Below, in pieces: positions 32,701 through 44,700 of a stretch of 64,000 bases of DNA; within the stretch, counting starts at the first letter, position 1, and every line of letters starts with the position of its first letter. The translations under genes and the position numbers were made by a program. The notes under the pieces were generated by a model that saw nothing but the letters and a program-made list of their open reading frames with translations, searched no databases and had not been told where the DNA came from. The stretch covers positions 62,001 through 126,000 of the forward strand of contig JAZAYU010000015.1 in NCBI GenBank assembly GCA_038501625.1. The letters are read 5' to 3'. Source of the DNA: Corbicula japonica (taxonomy: Eukaryota > Mollusca > Bivalvia > Venerida > Cyrenidae).

Positions 32701-35700
32701 ATAGCAAGTTCTACATGAACACTTCAGTTGGCAGACGGTGCTGTTTATTTATCCCCCCGCCGAAGGCAAGGGGGATATTAGTAATGCCCTTCATCCGTCC
32801 GTCCGTGCATCCGTGTGTCCGTCCGAAACAATTTTGTCCGGAGCATAACTCCAAAACTACTTCAGAGATTTTATTCAAACTTCATACACTGACAGAGCAC
32901 ATTGGTAGGTAGTGCAGTGTGCAAGAACAATAACTCTACCTTCCTTAGTTTTAGAGTTATTCCCCTATATCATATTTACTTGATAAATTTTGTCCAGAGT
33001 ATAACTCCAAAACTACTTGAGGGATTTTATTCAAGTTCTGTGTAAACGTTTCAGTTAGCAGACAGTACAGATGACTACTCATTTTTCCCTCCATCATCTA
33101 CAACACATGATGATCTCCTCAATGACTGGAGTGATAGCTCCGACAGTGGTGTCAGTGGTAAGTATTCGTCAGGCATAAGATACCGCCTGTACTGCATATT
33201 TAAGCTCCTACTAGTCCAAACAGTTGTAGTCACTAGCAATTCTTAAGTCATTTTAACTTTTTCCCAACAACAATTAATCGTAGATAGATAATGTTAACAT
33301 CATCAATGACAACAGAAAATTTAATGTTTTCGTATTAAATAAAGATAATAAATTAATGATATAACTCTGAAATATATTTAGTTCATATCTAAATATAGGA
33401 ATATATTTGGGATAAACAGCTTTTTTGGAATGCATTTGAAACGGCAGTGTTGCAGATAGAGAATGCCTGCAGAACTTCAGCAGATGGAAAAAAACTAATA
33501 AAAACATTTGCATCAGTTGAAACATTTTTGTTTGCAAAACTTTTACAAACAAACATTTCAACATAGCAGATACATTTTGTAAGCAACTGCAAAATAGCTG
33601 TCTTAATAAATGTATATTAACTTACATTTAAGTGCCTATGTAGAATTATTCTATAGACATTTGGGGAAACTATCCCTATCACTGTCATGTTGTACATTAC
33701 AGGTATGCTGGCTGTACAATCCGAGGATGTGATCAAACATGAGCCCCTGTCCCCCACTCTATCACACAGTTCTGACAGCTGCGACAGCGGCATCTCACAG
33801 GCATGTTACACACAGCAACAAGCAAAACCCTCATTTTATATTGATTTAGATTTAGATGACTAGTTTGTTAATTATGTCTCCCACCACGTAGTGGTGTGGG
33901 AGACATTTTGATTTGCTCCTGTCTGTCCGTCTGTCTGTCCGTCTGTCTGTCACACTTGTCCGCTCTCTAAGTCAAACAGTTTTCATTGGATCATCACCAA
34001 ACTTCATCAAAATGTTAGTGGCCATAATATCTCGATCAAGTTCGATAACCAGCCATATTGCCCAAGGAATCTCAGAATTATGGCCCTTGAATTATCAAAA
34101 ATAAGTTGTTTGAGGCTTGTCCACTCTGTAACTTGAACAGTTATCATCTGATCTTCACCATACTTTATGAAAATGTTTGTGGCCATAATATCTCGGCCAA
34201 GTTCGATAACCAGCCGTATTGCCCCAGTCATGTCGGATTTATGGCCCTTGAATTATCCAAAATTGGCTGTTTAAGCCTTGTCTGCTATGTAACTGAAATA
34301 TTCATCAACTGATTTTCAATAAACATTATGATAATGTGTGTGGCCTTAATATCTTGGCCAAGTTCGAAAACCAGCCACTTTGCACCAGGCATATCAGATT
34401 TATGGCCCTTTGATTTATCCGAAATTAGCCTTTTAAACATGTCACTAACCTGGTTCATCTCTCAAAGTCAGATAGTTATGTCTCCCACCACGTAGTGGTG
34501 TGGGAGACATTTTGATTTGCTCCTGTCTGTCCGTTTGTCCGTCTGTCTGTCACACTTGTCCGCTCTCTAAGTCAAACAGTTTTCATCGGATCATCACCAA
34601 ACTTCATCAAAATGTTAGTGGCCATAATATCTCGATCAAGTTCGATAACCAGCCATATTGCCCAAGGAATCTCAGAATTATGGCCCTTGAATTATCAAAA
34701 ATAAGTTGTTTGAGGCTTGTCCACTCTGTAACTTGAACAGTTATCATCTGATCTTCGCCATACTTTATGAAAATGTTTGTGGCCATAATATCTCGGCCAA
34801 GTTCGATAACCAGCCGTATTGCCCCAGTCATGTCGGATTTATGGCCCTTGAATTATCCAAAATTGGCTGTTTAAGCCTTGTCTGCTATGTAACTGAAATA
34901 TTCATCAACTGATTTTCAATAAACATTATGATAATGTGTGTGGCCTTAATATCTTGGCCAAGTTCGAAAACCAGCCACTTTGCACCAGGCATATCAGATT
35001 TATGGCCCTTTGATTTATCCGAAATTAGCCTTTTAAACATGTCACTAACCTGGTTCATCTCTCAAAGTCAGATAGTTTTCATTGTATCTTCACCAAAGTT
35101 TATCAAAATGTTGATGGCTATAATATCTTAACCAGGCTATAAAGTCATCGATATTGCTTGAGGCACTTCAGGATTATGGCCCTTGAATTGTTTAAAAAAA
35201 AATCTTCACTTGCTGTCGCTTATAGCCATGAATAAATTACCAATTCACCAAAGATGTTGCAATTTATTCATGGGTAAATATCTCGGACAATTTGGAACTC
35301 CGCTGAAGTTTTGTTCAGAAATGTCCAGGAACGCTCAGCTGTTGCTTCAAAATTCAGAAACAGCAGCAAACATTGTTGTTGGTGATTTCAATGTAAACAT
35401 TGTTTGTGACAAAAATAATCTCCTCCATAAAGAAATGGCTGCTTTGAATTATAAACAACTTATAACACAGCCTACTACAGCTGGCAGGACCATTATTGAC
35501 CATATCTATGTGAACAATGTAGAATGTGTATCCAGTGGAGTAATACCAACATACTATAGCTATCATGACATTACATACATTGCATTATGAGAAAGTACTG
35601 TGCTAAGCAGCTATAAAGGTATTTCTTACACTGTTTAAGTTTTCATTTTACAATATCTGTTCCATACTCATGATTTGGTTCTTCTCTCATTTTCTGCTAT

Positions 35701-38700
35701 TTTTATTATATGATGTTCACCAAATGCTATAATTATCTGTGTAATAAAAAAACAGCCGCTTTGACCCCGGCACATAAGACTTATGGCCCATTTATTTATT
35801 TACAATTGGCCTTGATAGCCTTGTACACTCACTCTCATGGTCTTTTTTCAGTGCATCTTCACTGATATATCAAAATGTTAATGACAACAAGTTTGACAAC
35901 CAGCCACATTGACCCTGGCACTTCAGGATTATGGCCCATCAGAAATTGAAACTTATGTTTTTCCTGATCCTCCAAAAATTTGTGACATTGTTTATGACTA
36001 ATATTGCACAGAACTTCCGTATGCCCTTTTAATAAATTGCCATCTTTATATTCACTTCACCAGTTTTATCCTGTGCATCATCAAAGATGATGCCTTTGTG
36101 GGAGACATGTGCTTTTCCCAAAAGCAGTTCTAGTTTTAGTATAAAATGAACATTCATGTTATATTTTTCAGCACCCCAGTGCAAAAACAGTATAAGTTCA
36201 TTGAAATAAGGAGTTGTACATTATTACAATAAGGTGACATTATCCACTATTATCTTGAACTATTTGCAGACTGTGGACAGTTCATACCACATACAGTACA
36301 CTCTGAATTCACCACCCCACACTCCTGGCAGCATCCAGTCACCCCTGTCACCAGAGACACTGAGTGCAGTTACCTCCCCTGTCTCACCCATAGATCTTAC
36401 AGCATTACCTGTCAAGTGTGACAGTGTCACATCATCTATATCATCTATCAGACATAACAGGTATGTTGATCATGTTCACATTGTAACCAAGGTCTTTACT
36501 TTCAGCCCATTGTGTTTTCAAGATCTGTGTAGATTTTCTTATTTTAATGTAGCAGATTATTTTTGCATATCAAAGTTGAAGAAATCATTTTCAATTATTG
36601 AAATTGCTTGATTTTTTCCCCAATAATTTCTTCATTCTGTTCGTACTAATAGTAATAAAGTTAGGTGTTTGCCTCAACTAAAGTTTAAAGTTTTGTAGAT
36701 TATTTGTTGGTATGAAGGTCAAAGCATAAGCTGTAGTGGCACATTTAACCCTTTCCTCCATAGACACACCTTTATTGTGTGAGTGTAAAGTTTAGATCCA
36801 GATCAGCTGGCACAATACCATCTGATCAGGATCTACACTTTTCGCTTTTTGATTAGTTAGGTTATCCAAAATGCGACCAATGCATATCCTGATCAGACGG
36901 CATGGATGTTGCAGCTGATCTGGATCTACAATGGTTGCACATGCGTTAAAATGCGTATATATGGAGGAAAGGGTTAAACAATTTGTGAATTTATCAAGTA
37001 CTTGATTATAATCACTTTATCAGGATTTAACGTTGATATTTTCCAGCATTATGCTTACATCTGATGGGTCCAGTGTAAACATAGACACAATTCTCAACTC
37101 AAAGATTCCCATCCAGCCAAAGCCAGAGCTAGCAGATCATAGCAGTCCAAAGAAGTCACGACAAACACTATCACAAGGTAACTTTCAGCTTTACACTTCA
37201 CTCCATATGTACACCTTTTTTTCACATGTGTGTCTAGTTTAGATCCAGATTAGTCTGTACATACATGCCATCTGATCAGGGGCTGCACTGGTCACTTTTT
37301 GGTCAGAAATAACCTAATAAATACAAAAGCAAACAGTGCAAATCCTGATCAGATGACCCATGCCATAAAGGCTTTTATATGGAGATAATTAGAAATACAT
37401 ACCTTTATGGTCTCCAGAACAGTTTTTCTGATGGATGTTAACTCCAAATTTGGAGAATTTGTGGGGAGGAGTGTTTAACGCCATGGCCTGTGTAGACTAC
37501 AAGGCTATAAGGACAATGTGTCATGTTGATCATTTGTGCTTATAGCAGGTGGGCAGACAGGTTGTGTGTTGTATTGATTTTAGCATCTATTCTGTGTTTT
37601 ATAAATTTATACATAACTAATGACCAGTCTAAACATTTTCTGTAAACTGTTATCTGTGTTAAAATGAATTGTGAAAGGATTTTGTCTTTATTTATCAAAC
37701 AAGCACACATTCTAAGTCTAGGCTATTCCAGTTTTGATTTTATCCAAATTAAAAATGGATTTGTTACTGGTATTGATTGTCATCTGATGGAGAAATGAAA
37801 TGGTAGACTGTTAATATTTGATGGAATTTGTCATGCTAGAACAGTGGAAGAGCTGATTCCATTCAGAAATGCCTATGTGCCTTCAAATCTTCTGCAGTTA
37901 TTTTTCTTATAAATATTATCAACAAACTTAATTCTCACTCCTGAAACAGGCAGTTTGTTTTTAATAGTTGTCTCTTGTGATTATGTTTATTTGAGTGAGT
38001 TTGTGTTCATCCATTTTTGCAATGAGGTTCTTCACTCAGTGGCTAATTTGAAGAACAAATCCTAATACATGTGATGCACCATGAGAAATCAATGCCAGTC
38101 GCCATTTCAGCCAATCAGATCCTTAAGATTTGAGACTGGTTTCCAGTCTCAGCTTTATAACCTTCAGCCCAAGGTTTATTGACAGACTTTGATCAGACTG
38201 AAATTACAAAAATTTGAAAGTTATGTTATCATCATCAGGATGTTTTGCCTTAGCAGTTTGAAAAAAATTATAATGTTGTATATTCTATTCTAGGTGGAGA
38301 TCAGAATTCTCTCGTACTTACGGCTGAAGAGTTTCAGCGGCTTGCAAACCAAGGTGTTCTCAGATTTCAGCCTCCCAAACAGGAGAGTATTCTCAAACCA
38401 CAGGTGTTGCCCATGACAACGGTCTCCACGGTACCAGGAGCACCTGTTCATAGTTTACCAGTGTGTTCTAGCAGAAACTTCTCATTTGATGACAAAGATG
38501 TGAGTCTACTTCATCTGGTTTTGCTACATTCGTGCTGCATCATGTTAAATTGTGCATTGGGAATTTGACACCACTTGAAATTCTGTTGAGCTGACATTAC
38601 TTATAATGTTACTCGAATGTTAATCGAGTACCTGAGTACTCGTTAATCGAGTACCTGAGTACTCGATTACTCATTCCCATCCCTAGTAAATTACATAAGT

Positions 38701-41700
38701 ACTTATCACAAAAGAAAATTTGAAATTGACATGCACTTAATTAGGTATGGCATTTAAATTACTGTTGAAATAGTGCTTAATAAGCGGCTTTAAAATCAGT
38801 TTCATCATTAATTCTTTTGTGCTAGAACAAATTGAGAAAAGAAAAATTCAAATTTAGAAAAGGAAAGAATAAACTGAATGCTTGTTAATGTTTTCAGAAT
38901 AAAGCTGTGAAGCGTCAACAAAGAATGATCAAGAATAGAGAGTCAGCAAGTCTGTCACGTAAACGCAAGAAGGAGGTATATTGCAGTATTCCTGATGTTT
39001 GTTTGACAATAATTTGGAATCTGTACATTGTAGTGAATGAATAACCAAGCAAACAATGCAGATTTACAGACGTAGCTATATTTTTTAAAACCTCATTAGT
39101 ATTTCACCATTCATTATTGATAAACACAAGGAGGGACAAATACTGTATTATTTGTTTTATCATCAGTTGTTTTCAGTACACTGTAGTGAATGGTTGCTAA
39201 GCAAACTAGGCAATTAACTGACTATTGCTAAGGATTTTTTAAAACCTCATTAATTATCCACCATTCATTATTGAATATAAAGGCAAATTAATATTACTTT
39301 TGTTCCCATTGGTTCTTTTTAGATAAATGTAGGTGACAAACTTGATCAGATCAAGTAGTTAACACATGGATGTGATTTCTATGTTTGCAGTACATGTCAT
39401 CTCTTGAAGGAAGACTGAAAGAATTTTCAGATGAGAATGAACGACTGCGGCTGGAGAATCTCTCGTTGAAAAGAAAACTTACAGAACTTCATTCTGAGGT
39501 AAGAGCCTAATCTGATACTGCATCACTTTGTTTATACATTCCAGTGTTTAACAGCTAGCATTTTTCTGTTCACTCAGCTTGAAATTTGCCTAATTTGACA
39601 TGAAGATTCTATAACACAACCTCTCAGAGTGTAAACTCTCACTAAAGGTTGATCTGCCAAAAAGCTCTCTTTTTCCATGCACAGGTAGAGGAGCATTTCG
39701 TAGCATGCGTATATGTTAACACTTGAGCCCTGTGTTTTTTTATAACAAAACAAAATAATTAGATAATTTAAAGATAAAATATTAGTTTAGGGAAAGTTTT
39801 GTTATTAAGTAGGACTAGCAGACACTGAGAACAGTATTTGTTTTATAAGAGATGTTCTATGCATTATTTGTTAATATTTTCAGAATGAAAACTTAAAGAA
39901 GAAGACTTTCTCCATGACACCTACAGTGAAGAAAACAGTGCTCCTTGGCTTGTTTGTCATGCTCAGCTTAAACATAGGATCCTGGAGGTACAGCAATTCA
40001 CTTTAGTAAGAGAGATATCCATACATGACAGTAGTTCTTGTTAATCATTTAAGTCATGTGTGAACCAAGTAGATCCAGATTAGCCATCTAATAAAGATCT
40101 TCACCTTTTGATCAGAATAACCTTGTGAATTATAAAAGTCAACAGTTTAGATCCTGATTAGATGGCAAGGATCTGGATCTAAAGTTTAACCTGCCTAAGC
40201 AGCCACCTGCGAATAGCAACCACCTGTCTCAACAGCCAGTTTGAACATGTCGTAAACAAACAATTTGTTCTCATTTTAACCTGTCTGTAACAGCCACCTG
40301 TGTATAACAGCCACTTTTTGTGACTCCCTTGGGTGGCTGCTAAAGACAGGTTTGACTGTATACTGTTCACCCATGGATTACAGTTATATCCCATATAGTG
40401 AAGGGTTAAGTGTCTAAGTTGAACTTTTACTTATTTTAACATTCATTGATCAGACGTAAGGTTGCAGCTGAGAATTGTGTTCAATGTAGAATAAGAATAC
40501 TAGTTTCCAGGATATAGCAGTGCTCACATTTCTTAGATAAATTAATTATTCACCACTGAATTCATATAAAAGACATATCTGTCACTTGTAGCCATCCAGG
40601 GGTGTTTTACAGAACTTAATTAACTGAACAGAAAACAGTTGACTTAGATCAGACTGCATGAATGTTCATGCTGATCTGGATCTACACTGTTTTAACTCCA
40701 ATATGGCTGTGAATGCTGTGTGATATTGTTGAATGGAGTCATTTTAGAGTAGCCACTCTGTTGTAAGAATTATCAATAGAATGATTTAGATTTTATTAGA
40801 TTTTTTAGATTATTGAAGTTTTTAAACTGTTAAGATCTAATTAATTTAATTTTCAGTAATATTATGTTGGCGGAAAGACATGCAGGTCTTAGAGACCCAG
40901 TAAAGTTGCCGCTAGTCCATAAAGGTAGACAACTTATGTCTGTCTCGGAAGACCAAGAGTCCGTCTGGCGTGAAGACACTGACACGATTAACCAGATACA
41001 TGACTTTATCCTGGAATACAGAGGATCCCCACAGGACAAATACAACGTCACAGATGTGCCCCCAATGTGCCCTACTTACTTCAACAAAACAGAATCTATG
41101 AGGTAAGCTTTAGCTATGTCTATAGCGATACACAGATTGTTGGCTTTATGATGAAGCGTTTACAACTTATTTATATAGTTTTTTAGTTCCTGACTTGGTA
41201 TATGATTATATTGCAAGTCTAAATGTCATATTACACGAGCCTCAAGCAAAAAAAGAATGAGAAAACATTGGTCAGAAAATAAGTTTAAATCTGCATAAGA
41301 CTGTATCAATATTTATCTTGTAATATAAATATACTTGAAGTATTTTTACACAGGAGTTTAATTGTTCAATGTTGTTGGTATTTTTATGGCCCCGCCATGT
41401 AATGGCGGAAGGGCATATAGTGTTCACCCTGGCTGTGTGTGGGCGGGTGTGTGTGTCAGTGTGTCAGTGTGTATGTTCAAAAATCGTGTCCGCTCTGTAA
41501 CTTTGTTATTTCTTATTGGATTTTAAAATAACTTGGTATGAATGTTCACCATATCAAGACGGTGTGTCGCGTACAATACCCATGCCTGTAGGTCCAAGGT
41601 CAAGGTCACTGTTACCAAAAATAGAATTTTCTTGTCCGGGCTGTAACTTCCTTATGAATGGAGGGATTTCAAAATAACTTGGCACAAATGTTCACCATGA

Positions 41701-44700
41701 CAAGGCGGTGTGTCGCGTACAACACCCATGCCTGTAGGTCCAAGGTCAAGGTCACTGTTACTAAAAATAGAATTTTGTTGGAAAAATCGTGTCTGCTCTG
41801 TAACTTTGTTATTTCTTATTGGATTTTAAAATAACTTGGTATGAATGTTCACCATATCAAGACGGTGTGTCGCGTACAATACCCATGCCTGTAGGTCCAA
41901 GGTCAAGGTCACTGTTACTAAAAATAGAATTTTCTTGTCCGGGCTGTAACTTCCTTATGAATGGAGGGATTTCAAAATAACTTGGCACAAATGTTCACCA
42001 TGACAAGGCGGTGTGTCGCGTACAACACCCATGCCTGTAGGTCCAAGGTCAAGGTCACTGTTACTAAAAATAGAATTTTGTTGGAAAAATCTTGTCCGCT
42101 CTGTAACTTTGTTATTTCTTATTGGATTTTAAAATAATTTGGTATGAATGTTTACCATATCAAGACGGTGTGTCGCGTACAATACCCATGCCTGTAGGTC
42201 CAAGGTCAAGGTCACTGTTACTAAAAATAGAATTTTCTTGTCCGGGCTGTAACTTCCTTATGAATGGAGGGATTTCAAAATAACTTGGCACAAATGTTCA
42301 CCATGACAAGGCGGTGTGTCGCGTACAAGACCCATGCCTGTAGGTCCAAGGTCAAGGTCACTGTTACTAAAAATAGAATTTTGTTGGAAAAATCGTGTCC
42401 GCTCTGTAACTTTGTTATTTCTTATTGGATTTTAAAATAACTTGGTATGAATGTTCACCATATCAAGACGGTGTGTCGCGTACAATACCCATGCCTGTAG
42501 GTCCAAGGTCAAGGTCACTGTTACTAAAAATAGAATTTTCTTGTCCGGGCTGTAACTTCCTTATGAATGGAGGGATTTCAAAATAACTTGGCACAAATGT
42601 TCACCATGACAAGGCGGTGTGTCGCGTACAACACCCATGCCTGTAGGTTCAAGGTCAAGGTCACTGTTACTAAAAATAGATTTTTGTTGGAAAAATCGTG
42701 TCCGCTCTGTAACTTTGTTATTTTTTATTGGATTTTAAAATAACTTGGTATGAATGTTCACCATATCAAGACGGTGTGTCGCGTACAATACCCATGCCTG
42801 TAGGTCCAAGGTCAAGGTCACTGTTACTAAAAATAGAATTTTCTTGTCCGGGCTGTAATTTCCTTATGAATGGAGGGATTTCAAAATAACTTGGCACAAA
42901 TGTTCACCATGACAAGGCGGTGTGTCGCGTACAACACCCATGCCTTTAAGGTCCAAGGTCAAGGTCACTGTTACTAATAATAGAATTTTGTTGGAAAAAT
43001 CTTGTCTGCTCTGTTACTTTGTTATTTCTTATTGGATTTTAAAATAACTTGGTATAAATGTTCATTATATCAAGACAATGTGTTGTGTACAATACCCATG
43101 CCTGTAGGTCCAAGGTCAAGGTCACTGTTACAAAAAATAGAAATTTCTTGCACTGGCTATAACTTCGTTATTAACAAAGTGATTTCAAAATAATTTGGCA
43201 CAAATGTTCACTATGACAAGGCGTTGTGTTGTGTACAATTCCCGTGTCTGTAGGTCCAAGGTCAAGGTCACTATTACTAAAACCAGAATTTTCTTGTCTG
43301 GGCTGTGAGTTTGTTATTACTTTTTGGATTTTCAAATAACTTTGCATAAATGTTCACCATGACAAACATGCATAGCGGGGGCATCCGTGTCCTATGGACA
43401 CATTTCTAGTTTTTACCATCAAATCAACATAATTTATGAAGAAGTTTATTTGAGATTTTCTGTTGATTTTGGTCTAAATGAAAGTGTGTGTATTCCATGT
43501 GACTAGGTTAGCAGAGCAGTTGGTAGGCTGGATGTCGAGACATGAGGAAAAGAAGAAGAAGGTTGTGAAGAAAGAAGTGAAGAGAGAGAAGGATAAACAG
43601 ATACGTCCTATATCTACTCTGAGTCACGCCATGCAGGGTGACATACACATGATAGACAAGAAACACAGGAGGTAAGGATTAGAAACCAACATCAGTATCA
43701 CTGAGACTGGAGACCAGTCTCCAACACGTAGCAGCTCTTTGGTGAAATTTGAGCTAAGTCTTTATACTGGTCTATCATTATAATGAGTTTTGAGATAAGT
43801 CTCCAATTTGAGATTTGTTTTCTTTAGTTATACTGCAAGCTTGTTGAATAAATATTCTGCAGAGCATAAATAGTTAACTAACAATCTGCCACTAAAGTTT
43901 TAAGAACTGCTAGGGTGTTATGACTTCCATTGATATTAAACCAGAAATAAAGTTGAGTAGGGTTAACTTGCTCAAACAAATAAAAAATGATAGTAGAGTG
44001 ACAACTGATTATTGTTAACCTCTTTCTGTCGAAAAGAAATTTAGGGTGATCATAACTACTTAGAATGATATAATACTATATTTCTGCAAGCATGACATTA
44101 TAATGATAATGTTTCAGGTTGGATGGGAGGTTCAGCCAGCTACAGCTGTATGAGGGAGCGGACACTGGAAGGGACTTCCTGAAGGCTCTCCACCGCAGGA
44201 ATGATACGTTCTATGTGCTCTCATTTGATGAGGTAAGACAAATCTACAATAAACTAAATACTTCCAATATTAACCGTGTAATCTATAGATAAACATTTCA
44301 TTCCATGATCACACAGTGAATGTCAGATCAGCTGGCGCATCAGTGCTGTCTTATCAGGATCTACACTGTTCACTTTCAAATTTATTAAGTTATTTCTGAT
44401 CAAAAACATAACAGAGTAGATCCAGTGCCCAAGGTTATAAAACTGAGCATGGAAACCAGTCTCAAATCTCAAGCATCTGATTGGCTGAAATGGCGACTGG
44501 TCGCCATTTCAGCCAATCAGATGCTTGAGATTTGAGACTGGTTTCCAAACTCAGTTTTATAACCTTGGGCACAGATCTGATTGAAACTGTTATGTGCTCC
44601 TGTTTTCTACATTTAGGCAAATAGCATGATTTTGAATAGACATTGCTTCATAAAATGGTAGAAAAATGACCAATTGACCTGAAAGGAAAGATTCTGCAGC

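Noticed and set aside
34007..34912. Repeated 68- and 74-aa ORFs
   Set aside because: They are identical frames within the duplicated Helitron-like 5' region; no protein features.
41386..43410. CRISPR-like regular array
   Set aside because: The units are contiguous with no unique spacers, are 152/304 bases long, and are bounded by Helitron-type ends in a eukaryotic intron.
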